64,000 bases of DNA from Sesamum alatum (Eukaryota > Streptophyta > Magnoliopsida > Lamiales > Pedaliaceae), in NCBI GenBank assembly GCA_034509735.1, contig JACGWO010000004.1, positions 22,177,395-22,241,394 of the forward strand. The letters run 5' to 3'. The notes beneath the pieces are model-generated. The model ran no database searches. It had not been told where the DNA came from and saw only the letters and a program-made list of their open reading frames with translations. This document shows positions 1-11,038 of this stretch, in pieces (position 1 is the stretch's first letter; each line of letters opens with the position of its first letter). Made by a program: the position numbers and the translations under genes.

Positions 1-1431
1 AATAGTAGCCAAGTTGTAAAACATGGCACTTTCTAAAGATCATGGCTCAGACACCGTATTGGATATGGCATGGCAAGCCTGTATCCTACAAAGTACTTGA
101 GTATGTAGGATGGTCTTGCATACGTTAAGGGACTAGTGGGAGGCAAACTTGGTTTGCACAGGTTCATGTGTTGTCCTAAGGGAAATTGTATTTCAGATGA
201 TAACCAGTGTGAGGAGTAGCTCCTTGAGGAATCAAGTAGAGCGACACCTCAGTACGAAATAGCAAACATCATTTGTAATTGAGTTTTGCCACTGACTATA
301 TTCCAATTCTCCTAGGGACGACCAGAATACATTACATACCTAAGAGGTACAAGTTTCTGGGTCAGTTCGGTTAATTGGATTATAATCCAAAAGACATAAA
401 GAGAAGCAATGTTGCACATTGGATCGAATCAATAGCTTGGAGCCATGTAATTCGACATGGAATTCAAACTAGGTTTGAAACTCCATGTAACTGGAATATT
501 CGTTTTGATGAGTTCATGCAGGGTATGACTGGATCAGTAACGAGCTTTGAGGGTCAGTGAGTTTAGTTGTGTTCTTAGTGTTTAAGTGTGTAACGTCTTA
601 TTCATTTGGAATGAATTTAAGATGTTAGGAAACATTGAAACACGAACGTTATTCACGTAATTCTCCATGAAAGGAATTAGATTCCTATATATAGGGTTAA
701 GCTGTCCAAGACTCAGTTAGGGTTGACTGATGAGGAAGCTTAGATGTTTGACATCCCCTACGTCTTTGCCGTAGGCAGCATGGGTATGTTGTTTGGTGCA
801 TTAGACCTAATGTTATGTATGCTTTGGGCATAACGACAGAAATCGGGTGTGTACTGAGAAGGTAGTAGACTGCTGTTGAGAACAGTCTTTAATACCTGAA
901 TAAGGATTAAAGAAGTGTTCTTGATGCAAGTTCTATGGAGAGTTGATTCTGGAAGGCTATAGCGATACTAGCTTCCAGGATCATGCGATAATATCTAGTC
1001 TCATTATGAACATATATTCAGGCTTAATGCTAAGGTGATGGCTTGGAAAGGTTTCAAGCGGGACACCACGACGGACCATGAAAGTTGAATATATGACAAC
1101 TTTAGAAGTTGCTCCGAAGAGTGGTTTGGATGAAAAACCACATCCAATGTTGGGTGTGGTGCCTAGCACGGGTTAGCCAGTAGTTACCTTGGAGGATAAC
1201 AACATGGCTGTAGCGCAAGCTATAGGACCGAGATCTCATCATGGATCCAGGAAAATTCTTAGACAGTACCATTGGCTTGGAGCAATGGTATGAAGAGGTG
1301 ACGTGCGATTGGACCGCATCATCTTGGCAGAAATAAGGTAGACCCCTGAGACCAAGCCGGATATTGCAGATTACTCATGCTCAGATAAGTTTGCGCAACA
1401 TGAGTGATTGGCTTTAGGTCAAGTGGGAGAT
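1..1431 (+). pseudogene. Degenerate Ty1/Copia pol (integrase tail, RT, RNase H)
   Basis: Relic of a Copia polyprotein, readable only by moving between frames. Around 50-80 the piece TPYWIWHGKP matches the C-terminal end of Copia integrases, and an ESS-like acidic linker follows near 222-255. Around 480-530 WNIRFDEF matches the RT segment after YGLKQA. Around 745-830 DIPYVFAVGS matches the RT end (PYASAVGS in intact copies). Around 1180-1320 DNNMAVAQ and KILRQYH match the RNase H end (DNNGAIAQ, KHILRRYH). Stops and frameshifts are frequent and the YVDD core is not recognisable. A purine-rich tract, CAAGTGGGAGA near 1420-1430, lies directly before the LTR and is the expected polypurine tract, fixing plus orientation. 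The 5' part lies outside the window or is deleted. Confidence 0.8.
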
Positions 1432-3650
1432 TGTTAGAATAAGTGACCAGAAAGCCAATTGGATTGGAGGTTTTGGGTACTATTTAGCAATCTTTATTGA
1501 CTTGATAAATATAGTAAGTATTCATCCCTGGCACTATGTGTTTGTTGTGCTTACTGATTACTTAAACAACATTTTAACGTCACAACAAATACCCACAGAC
1601 CAATTGGATAACCTATGTAGTTGAGCTGCGCATTCGATGGCAGCTATGAAACCAACTTTTGAGGATTGGTCTGGAATGTTCCAAGTCGAGGACCTCGAGA
1701 CAAGGCATCGAGGGTCCTACAAAGACTTGCACTGAGGATTACATTCATTGGATGAGTGCCGTGTTTCATCGACGACAGACGTTGGACGTCTATGCAATAT
1801 TAGTGGGTTAGTTGACAAAGGTGTTAGCTGATTGAACTGACTCATGGGAGTCGTCTTATGGAAGCCTTGGAGGCTTGGTCGGTATGACTGAAATTCCCGG
1901 CTCCAATAGTACGAGATTAGTACTCGGACTTGAGGAATCAAGGCAGTCACATGCATATGAAGGCTGTATCTAGGGTCTGGCAAGAGATGTCTATATCTGG
2001 GATACGTTCATCATAAACTTTATCCAGTGCAGTCGGAATATGTATTGATGACGGTGGATTCCAAGATAGGATCCGTCACCTGTCAGTATATGACAGTTGA
2101 GTCTCCTATGCACTCTGAGACAGTTTAAGCTCTTTAAGTCTGTGGCCACAGCGATTGGTCGAGTAGGGAATTGTTTTCTACGTCTATCAATAGAGCAGAC
2201 GTGTCTCGAGTTATTGAGCATACTTGTCTAGTTCAGGATGGGAACCGACGCCCAATTCCATGCCCCTAGACTTAGATCGGGAGACGAATGATGGAAGGAC
2301 CGTACTCGTATGGAACTCTGGAGTTAAAACGTTCACGCTAACATTCACCTAGTCTCTAGTGCCATGGACCGTTGCTAGACGGCCACCCATGGTGACGGGC
2401 ATTTTTCGATTAATGGTTAATTGGAAAATAGTTAATTAAATTGGATTTAATTGACTCATTGTGTTGGACACAAGCCCAAATCTAACTGAGGGTGAACCTA
2501 AAGAGTCACACACAAATCACTATAGAATTGGTAGAATTAATTTGGAATAAATTCTAGAAGAAGCGAATTAATTTAATTGGATTAAATTAATTCAAGGAGA
2601 AAAATAAATTATTGGATCATTTATTGAGAAATCCATTTGATAGATGGTCCAAGAATTAATTAATTGGATTAGTTAATTTTTGTACTTAGAACTTTTAAAT
2701 TAATTGGATTAATTTATCGGATTTGGATTAATTAATTGATTGGATCAATTAATTAAAGTTCGGACTTATGTTTATTTAATTGGATTAAATAAACTTATGG
2801 GCTTCAATTGAATTGAGATTAATTGGATTAATTAATGCCCAATGGACTTTTTTTGGACTTAATTTAATTATATTAATAAAAGTCCAAGACTATTAGTCCT
2901 AGTCCATAGAAAAATTCAATTTATAGCAAGTGAAGGAAGAATTAAAATCTTCCACATGTGAGGCACATGTGACCAGCCTTTTTTGGTTTGGTGGGTGGTT
3001 TTATTTGCTATAATGATGCATGGTTATGTAGATGATGGTGTGTGTATGTAGGTTACTTTTGAAGTTGACAAGAGAAGTTGAATTTTGAATTCAACAACTC
3101 TACATACACAAAACCATTCACATAACTTGAATATCTATGTCTTGCATGAATTTTTCCCTTTCAAAACTCTCCGAAATTCTCTGAAAAACTCTCCTTTTTG
3201 TGTCCATACCTTTTGGAAAGGTTGAACTTAAAAGCATTCCAAAAGGCACTAAACAATAGTGTTGTTTTGGAAGTGTTTCTTCTTCTTTTCTCTACTTCTA
3301 TCTAGCAATAGATTAGGGGATACATTCTTCCATAGTGTGGTGTGAACAACATAGAGGAATTCTACGTTGAATTCTCAAGTGAACGGAATAAGGAAACATA
3401 AAGGGAACAAAGCTAGAGCCAGTGCTACGTTGGTGAAACAAAAGGTAGGTTCTCGTTTATATTCTTGTACCTTTTGTTTTTATTCCTTTAGCCACATGTC
3501 CAGCATGTTTATTTTATGTTATGCTCTTGACAAACACCGAATGCCCGGAAACTTCAAAGGGAACACCCCTTTGAACCCGTTTAAGATTATGCCTTTAAAT
3601 TTACATTTTTACGCTTCCGTTGCGTTCCTGGGCCGTACCTGATTCTTTCA
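1432..3650 (+). repeat. 3' LTR of degenerate Copia family (2.2 kb)
   Basis: Starts TGTTAGAATA directly after the polypurine tract and ends near TTCTTTCA. Related LTRs with the same start lie at 36295-38515 (plus), 47222-48130 (minus) and 48587-50584 (minus). All carry a conserved box around GTTGCTAGACGG (here about 2350-2395) flanked by two CCATGG sites. The part 2410-2880 is an AT-rich run of TTAATTGGATTAA-type motifs. The 3' boundary is set by comparison with the other copies and could be a few bases off. Open frames within it are antisense or chance frames. Confidence 0.75.
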
Positions 3651-5204
3651 TTCGAGAGCTAAATTATCCTCATCATCATCTAGGATAATCGAATTAAAAG
3701 TTTGAGGAGGATTAGACGGAGGACGATGCGATGGCCCTTCGCCGCGAAATGAAGAACTCGGATGAAAGGGGTCGCCTCGACCACACTGGCTGAGACGAGA
3801 AGACTCGCAAGGCCAGATTGGGCAAGGCGAGAGGTGGCTGGTCGAGGATCCCTTGACTAGGCTAGTCGAGGATCCCTTGTCCACTTTGGTCGAGGCTGCT
3901 TTAGCCACCCCCTTGGCCAAATTGACACGTTCGGGTTCTTGATGGGGAATTAACTTGTAATGATGAATGGACGCTATAAACATATTTATAGCAATCCGTA
4001 CTTCACTAAAATCCAAACTATGTGAAGGAATAATCTTCCTGCTACTTGAAGGGTACATTTTAATTGATCACGATCTCCAACCCCCTTTTTTTTTCCGTAC
4101 AGCAATCTAAACAGATGAATTTTGTGTTCGAAAAAGAAATGCATAACTCTTTTGAAGGCCTAACCTTTATATTTGGATTCACCGTTCAGAGCCGGTGCAC
4201 CCAACCAAAAAAATGCAAAACGCAACGATCCAGAAAGCAGGTGAAGTACACAAAAAGACCCAAAAATTTGAGATTAAACACATCGCATTTTTTTTACATA
4301 TTCCAATCGTGCATCCCCAATTGAAATAACCCTAAAATTTATAAACACTATAAATTTCCCTGTTATAAACGACGACTAATTACCCTGTCATAACACATCA
4401 TACAATGCGACTTGAAGTTAATTAAATAGTCGTAGCAACTACAACGAGAATCCAAAAGAACTCGGCCAAAATTTCGCATAAATTACCACAATGAAAAATA
4501 GAAATTTGGTTAATGGAGTGCGAGAGGAAAACCTGGAATTATATTCAAAATACCGGCCTGGGTGATTCCACCGGAGGTGGAAGACGGTGTTCGGAATTGT
4601 TGATGGATGATCGTCGTCGTCTTGTGGAGAGAAAAAATTACAGCCGCCCACAATTTGCAAGAACAGATTTTGTTTCAGGGTTGAGTAAAATATTTTTTAA
4701 ATTGAATGTGCAGTTCATCCCACATGAAGAAGTGATATTTTGTCTTATTATTGGGCAAATTAGTAAATCACATCAGTAATACACAAAACTGTCAAGTAAA
4801 GTACCATAACATAAATCTAACCAATAAACTATCACCCTAACAAACCCATATAGTAAACATTGAACAAGATAATCAAGACAACAATAATCATCAAGACAAT
4901 CCCAACTTAATATTTTGACCTCTAATCCTATCACACATAGTAAACATACCCCTAGGGAAGGAGGTCTGGATATCAATAATATCTACTTAATAAAGCTTAC
5001 CTCCTTAAACAAAGTTGGAAATTCCATTTATTAGGCAATTCCATCTATTAATCATGTTTTCAAATCTAAATATTTTCCACATAATAAATTTGAAAATTCT
5101 AATAGGAAAAATAAATATAGTTGGATTTGAAAAAATCTTCATAAGTATATTTGATGGTAACAAGATAAAACCATATACTAAATTACCAAAATACTCCTGA
5201 TCGT
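3651..5204. other. Unassigned sequence with one uncertain 136-codon frame
   Basis: No gene family is recognised. A minus-strand frame of 136 codons at 3648-4058 is the longest. It is Ser/Pro-rich and contains a short direct repeat (GTCGAGGATCCCTTG twice near 3841 and 3866) that produces KGSSTS repeats. It abuts the LTR end and has no recognisable domain, so it may be chance or a decayed fragment. The rest (4064-5200) is AT-rich and featureless. Confidence 0.4.
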
Positions 5205-5339
5205 GTGTGCAATTACCGGATTGCCATCGCTTCGTTATTGCACTTGTAAGTTAGTGGGGCTATGTAAATTACCAAATTGCCCCTAGTCATTAAATTGTAT
5301 CTGTTAGATGATAGGCGATTGGGGGGTAAATCTATCTTT

Positions 5340-5690
5340 GCGCCCCTCCCCCCCACTTTCATCATCGATTTACTATAAATATGATGTTTAGTCCATTATA
5401 AAGGAGACTGGCTACTTTTGGAAGAGAAATAAAGAGAAGAAATTGAAGGTTCTTGACTTGACGCGTGTCAGTGTGCTTTGATATTTTTCTTCCCAAATTT
5501 CATCCCATCAGCTTTGGCGCCATTAGTGGGAAGTTGATCTAAGCATTGAGGATGTACACCCGATCAAGAAAGAAACGGGAATGCTGGACAAGAAGGACTT
5601 GAAAGAGGAGGGGATAATCATGTGCAAGATCACATCCTGGAGAATCTGCCCGCTCGCGATCTTCAGAACGAGAGGCAGGAAGATTTTTTT
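5340..5690 (+). mobile_element. Possible Gypsy LTR end, primer-binding site and leader scrap
   Basis: At 5515-5532 the sequence TGGCGCCATTAGTGGGAA resembles the primer-binding sites of plant Ty3/Gypsy elements (TGGCGCCGTTGTCGGGGA type). It follows CATCCCATCA at 5501-5510, a plausible LTR end. A TATA-like ACTATAAATATG lies near 5370. Downstream, MYTRSRKKRE could be a gag start, but the frame breaks at once and the sequence switches to DNA-transposon-like repeats after about 5690. No matching second LTR was found, so the assignment is tentative. Confidence 0.35.
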
Positions 5691-6490
5691 TTATTGGTAA
5701 TAATTTGTGACGGAATTTGGGATGCAATTTCTGATGACTTGATACTTATTTGGGACAGTTCGCTGACGATCTAATTTTGTGATGGAATGTTGTCCCAAAG
5801 GAAATCCCAAATAACCATTCTGGGACGACTTTTGGAATGGCTTACGTATGTCCCAAATTTCAACGGTGAATTTACAACAGTTAGTCAGAGGAGGAGCGAT
5901 TTTGGGCTGAGGTGACCAGGGGAAGAAGCGGGGCCGAGTCTTCAGGTTAAGATTTCTGATTTCTTTTTTTTTTTTTAATTTAGATGGTAAATAATACAAT
6001 GTATTCAAATTATTTTTAATTAATTATAATTTCTTTTGTACGAAATTAGTGTCTCCAATTATAAATCTAATAGAATATTAAGAAAAATATAAAAACAAAA
6101 TACAAACAAAAATATTTTTTTAAATGACTTAAGATTTAGGTACGACATTTGTGATGAGATGCATCACAAAAAAAAAAAAAAAAAAGGCCCAAAATGACAC
6201 AAGCATCAACAATTTGGGATAGCTATCTACATTTGCGACGACCTTCCATCCCAAATAAATAAAGGACAGGTCATCCCTAAGACAGTCTCAAAGACCGTCC
6301 TAAAATACAACGTCCCGGACGTAAAGGTTCAGTTCCAAAATCGTTTGTTTGTCCTTTTAGAAAAGTGATTTCATTTATCCCTCAGCTGGACGGAATTTGG
6401 GACGGTCTATTCATTGTAGTCCCAAATCCGTTCCAAAGTTAGCATCTGTCGTCCCAAAATTAGTCCCAAATTTTTTCGAACGGGGTTTTC
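5690..6490. mobile_element. DNA-transposon fragment with GGGACG/CGTCCC repeats
   Basis: Many short motifs of the form TTTGGGAC, GTCCCAAA and GACGGAATTTGGGA occur in both orientations (for example near 5707, 5748, 5790, 5815, 6245, 6298, 6400, 6418 and 6450). This arrangement is typical of the subterminal regions of CACTA elements. Terminal CACTA inverted repeats and target duplications were not found, so this is a fragment or a different class. No coding remnant was recognised. Confidence 0.4.
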
Positions 6491-7039
6491 CAGTACCCCA
6501 CTATCATACATCCATGTGACTTCCCTTATGAGCGGCTGAGAGCCGCTGCTTCATTGGATTCATACTTACACAATTGGCTGGCTTCCTGATACGTCTTCCT
6601 CCCTTTGAACTGTATGGGCTTTGTGGGCTATATAAGTTGAAATAGTAGCATTAGTTAGTATCAAGTAGTATTTCTATTTAAATTTTAATTTTGGAGTTGA
6701 CTCAAATTTTATGCATATCATTTTCAGGGCGGGGATATGAGCTATATCAGGAAATAACTAAAGTCATCTATTTCATTGAGATTTGTTATTATAGCTTACT
6801 CAATGTAACATAATATTCTATCTCATTTTATATGCATATGATGCAAATTAATTTAGGTCAATACTACATATTTGTGCGTGCATACCATGGGTGTCATGTC
6901 TCTTAACATATTAATTGATGAGCTATCTACATTTGTTTGAGTCAACATCACCTCCCTTACTGAACGAGAGATCCTGTGTTCAAACTCAAGTTTTCCCAAC
7001 TTTGCCTGTGTTGTACTGAAAAAAGAAAAACATAATTAA
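6491..7039. other. 3' flank of the P450 gene
   Basis: AT-rich sequence downstream of the P450 stop codon. No gene or repeat was recognised. The P450 3' UTR must lie here, but no clear polyadenylation signal could be singled out. Confidence 0.4.
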
Positions 7040-10000
7040 TCAAAGCAACACAACCAATTTCTCTATGGTCGTACGTGGCCTACATTTTGCCACTAGTGGC
7101 TGAGCCTTGGGCATTGTAAGTCCTGGACCTTCCCTCATATCCACCATCCCTCGATCAACCCTCTCCCACTCAAAGCATTGAATGAGCGACGCCAAGGCCA
7201 ACCCGACGACGTGCATTGCCAAATTCTCTCCCGGGCATCGTCTCCTTCCGTAGCCAAAAGGCATCAAGACAAAACCATCTCTTTGCCCTTCAAAGTTGAT
7301 AAACCTTTCGGGCTTGAACGTTTCCGGCTCTTCCCACAATTCCGGGTCATTTTGTATGGCCCATAAGTTGAGCAGTAGCATCGTCCCTCCCGGGACTCGG
7401 TACCCCCCAACAATGCACTCAGTTGATGACTCATGTGGAACGAGCATTGGGGCGGCCGGGTACATACGAAGCGTTTCGTTTATGATTCCATGGAGATAGG
7501 GTAGATGAGGAAGGTCAGAGTCGTCGACAAGTCTTGAATGCCCTATCCTATCGTCAATTTCATTTTGTGCCTGGATTAGGGCCTCTGGATTGTTCAGAAG
7601 AAGTGACATTGCCCACTCCATTGTTGCTACTGAAGTGTCTGTCCCTGCTGATAACATCACCTACATGAAATTTTTATTATGTGATAGGGAGAGCAGAAAA
7701 CTGCAAGTAATCCAAATTTTGCCAATTACAAGTTTATTGCCAATCAAATTCATAATTCTCCATGCCCCTTATAAAATAGGTCACGCCCTGAGTGAATGTT
7801 GATGCAATGTACCTCATGAATTATTTGTGTAATTTTTTTTCCCCTTAATAGGTATTGATGTAAATTATATTTACAAACTCAAGGGATGAACTTATAATTT
7901 TATGATTAAAGGACAAGATGTATTTGTATAATTAAACTTAACTTCAGAGCGCGTCGATATAATTTACCTTATGTTTATGTTATCTATCCTATACAATATG
8001 CCCCATTTACAATGAATAAAACTACAAAATGCAATGGAATTTGAAATAAGAAATCCAACCACTTGGTATTTAATATGTTAGACTTACTCTTAATTGAAGT
8101 CCTACATATTATTTTCAATTTCAAAATCATAAAGTATGAAAATCCCCATTTATGCCCTGCCTGAAGACATGTAGACGCTCCCATCCAAATCCTTTATCAA
8201 GCCCTTTATAACACTGGTAATACCTAATTGATTATCAATCATATATTGAGCCCAGAATTAAAATGAGTAGTCATGGTAATCACATACTTTTTCCCTGGTT
8301 TTACCTAAAGTTTTTTAGGATAATTACAGCAATTGTAAAGGGAAAATTGCAATTTTTATCCTGTAAATACGTGGGGTGATATTTTTTGTTCACTTAGAAT
8401 TCATTTTGGCAATAAAAGACAATAACTTCAAAAAGAAAATGACACGTTGAGGACCTTTGTCACCGAAAAATTAATATCCCCAATTTGCAGTCATCACATG
8501 ACATTTTTATGAAAAAATTTGTAATTTTCGGCGATAAAATCAGTCAATGTGCCAATTTTTTTAAAATTATTCTCTTTTCATTGCCATAATGAAATCTAAC
8601 TGAATCAAAAAATGGCCAAATCCCTTACAGTACGAATTTGTATTTTCCCCAATTTTACGTGTACATGTCCCCTAAAATATTGAGAAATTTTTTTATCCAC
8701 GTCAAGTTGGTCGGGCTAAACCAATCACAGAGCACGTGTGATACATATATGCTTGTGATTGATCACTTTTCCTAAATTGTAAACCAATTACACCACACGT
8801 GTATTGTACTTGTCATATCATTGATTCAGGTTCGATCGAACCCCATTTTGGTTGAAAGTTTCCAAAAATTGTGGACTTCCTTTGTTCTTAACAATCTCCT
8901 ATGTTCCAAGGTTGTATATAAATACAGGGTAAAAACCATTTTACCCCCATGTTCTTAGAAAAGATTAAAAAACTCTCCTGTGATAAATTAATTAGCAAAA
9001 GACCCCCTGTGATAAAAATAAATATGCAAAATACCCACCTTAAGCTGAATTTGTGGTACACACGCCAATGATGCAAGTATTTTTCATTTTTGACATGCAA
9101 AATGACAAAAATACCTTTACTTATTAACGGTTGGATATTATTTTATAAGAATCAACGGTCTATATTTAAGTAATACAAATCAAAGGCCAAATTTATCAAA
9201 CTAAAATTGAACGGTTTGGATTTAACTTAACTAATCTATATTCTATATTTTCTTTGATCAAAATGAGTGGCCCAGATTTTATTTAATTTAACTCAACAAT
9301 TCAGATTTAAAATATATATAATTTATAAATATATAATTAAAATTATATATATACAAGTAAAATATTTATATACATAGATATATATATATATATATTTAAA
9401 AGAGAGAAGGCCGCCGCTGGGCCCGACGGCGGCAGCTAAAGAAAGGGGACGCGAGGGACTGGGGCGAGGGGAAGCAGAAGTCGGCGAGGGCTGGGGGGGA
9501 AGATCGTGAAAGCGAGGGGTTGCAAGGGCGGAGCAGAAGAGGGGGGGGGGGGAGTGAGGGGGAGCAGAAGGCGGTGATGTCGACGAAGACTGGAGAAGAC
9601 GGTGGCGGTGGCAGCGATAACGAAGGCTGAGGATGGAGGGAGGGCGTTGTGGCTGCCGTGGGGGCAAGGGGTTTGGGGGTGGGGGGAAGAAGGTACTGTT
9701 TTTATTTTTTACATTTTAAATTAATTTGAATTATAAATTTAATTTATTTTATATTTTTTGTTTATTTTATATCAATATGTATTGTTATATAAGTTTTGGA
9801 TATATTTATTTATATTTATTTACATATAAGTAGGTCATTTTTTTTAAATTAAAGATATAAAACCTTGATCGTTGATTTTAACCCCTTAAAATCCTACCGT
9901 CAATAATAAAGGGTATAATTATAATTGTCAAATTAAATATACAAAAAAATTAAAAATGGGCGTGTGCTATGCACTTATTATGTTGGAGGGAGTATTTTGC

Positions 10001-11038
10001 TTATTTACTTTTATTAAGGAATTTTTTGCTAATTAATTTATAATAGGGAATTTTTTAATTTTTTCGGAGAACACATGGAGTAAAATGGTTTTTACCCTGT
10101 AAATATATGAAATGAAAAAAATCCAATCCAAGTACCTGCATCATGCCTCTGATAACTTCATCTGTATAGCACTCAGGATCAGTCTCTTGCAGCGACAAAA
10201 GAACATCAATCAGCGTCTGAATCCTCTGCCCTTCACTACCCTTGATCATTTTCCGGTGTTCATCAATCAACTCTTGCATGAAACCGTCCCTCTTCTCCTT
10301 CAAAACCTTCAGCCTCTTCTCCAATTTATCCACACCAATCCACCTCAACACCGGCAAGAAATCCCCAACATTCGCCGCCCCACTCAGCTGGAAAGTCTCC
10401 GTCACTATCTCTTTAAACCTTCTTCTCTCCTCCTCCAAGTTGCCTGACTCATCATCGTCGTAATACCGTTTTCCACCGATCATTCTCATCATAATATTCA
10501 GCATCATCTCAAACAACGCCGATTTCATGTCAACCACGTTGTGCCCGTCATCACTCGTGCCCGCCCGGAGGCGCTTAACGAGCAAACGAACCTCGTTTCT
10601 CCGTATGTCAGCGAACGTCTGGATGCGGTGGCTAGACAAGATCTCCAGGGACGCTATGCGTCTCAGGTTGCGCCAGTGGGCGCCATACGACGCCCATACG
10701 AGACTCGTGTAGTTGTAGCCGAGGTGTTTCCCGGCCAGCAATCTTGGACGGTTGGCGAACGCGATGTCGTTCGTCGTGAGACATTCTTCTGCAGCTGAGG
10801 GCGAGGAGACGAGGAGGACAGGGCGAGAACCGAAGTGGAGTAGCAGGATAGGGCCGTGTTTGGCTGATATCTTGGCTAGGGTTCGGTGGAGGGGTTTCTT
10901 GAGGAGATAGAGGTGGCGTATAACTGGTAAGGAGATGAAAGGGCTTGGAGGAAGTTTCTGGAATTTTCCAAGTAAAAAAGGGCTGAGTAAATAGAGAAGA
11001 GCAAGGAGGAAGAAGAGGATCATGTAGAAGAACTCCAT
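7040..11038 (-). CDS. CYP81: Cytochrome P450, CYP81 family (two exons)
   Basis: Coding sequence is complement(join(7040..7660,10136..11038)), 507 residues, the normal CYP81 length. Start chosen at 11038: it gives the N-terminal anchor (residues about 3-24) and then the Pro-rich hinge LPPSP; an in-frame Met 64 codons upstream would put a non-homologous tail before the anchor. Visible motifs: C-helix WRNLRR (122-127), I-helix AGTDTS (306-311), ExxR ETLR (363-366), PERF (418-421), and heme loop FGYGRRRCPG with Cys443. Exon 1 ends GMMQ before GT; exon 2 starts V-M-L-S after AG; phase 0, the conserved CYP81 intron site. As a family, CYP81 enzymes are ER-anchored monooxygenases that use P450 reductase and act on isoflavonoids, lignans, indole glucosinolates or xenobiotics; the substrate here cannot be told. 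No stops or frameshifts were seen, so it is probably functional. Confidence 0.93.
8339..8652. mobile_element. Foldback MITE in P450 intron (imperfect)
   Basis: The left arm (about 8339-8490) and the reverse complement of the right arm (about 8500-8652) can be aligned over most of their length. Both include GGAAAAT at the tip, a GGCAAT(A/G)AAA block and a C(A/G)CCGAAAA block. Divergence is roughly a quarter of positions, so it is old. Candidate flanks AATTGTAAA and AATTTTACG match only partly, so class and exact ends are uncertain. Confidence 0.55.
8927..10099. mobile_element. Large foldback element with GC-rich core (Pack-MULE-like)
   Basis: Ends GGGTAAAAACCATTTTAC and its near-perfect inverted copy GTAAAATGGTTTTTACCC. 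The inverted arms extend about 130 bp inward (8927-9060 and 9960-10099). Flanks TAAATACA (8919-8926) and TAAATATA (10100-10107) could be an 8-bp target duplication with one change. The interior contains a sharply GC-rich block (about 9405-9690) with G-runs, able to encode a Pro/Ser-rich minus-strand frame. This resembles captured host sequence between MULE-type arms. The block has no recognised domain, and the whole element lies in the P450 intron. Confidence 0.65.

Larger units (their letters stand above)
7661..10135 (-). other. P450 intron (2475 bp, transposon-loaded)
   Basis: Bounded on the minus strand by GT (10135-10134) and AG (7662-7661) and phase 0. It holds two foldback elements, at about 8339-8652 and 8927-10099. 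The remaining intron (7661-8338 and 8653-8926) is AT-rich with no recognised gene. A pair of CACGTGTG-like motifs sits near 8733 and 8803. Confidence 0.9.

Noticed and set aside
1717..2221. Minus-strand frames in the first LTR
   Set aside because: LTR sequence with no domain and not conserved as frames in the other LTR copies.
9323..9667. Pro/Ser-rich 114-codon minus frame in the P450 intron
   Set aside because: It lies in the GC-rich core of a foldback element, is low complexity, runs into an (AT)n tract and shows no domain.
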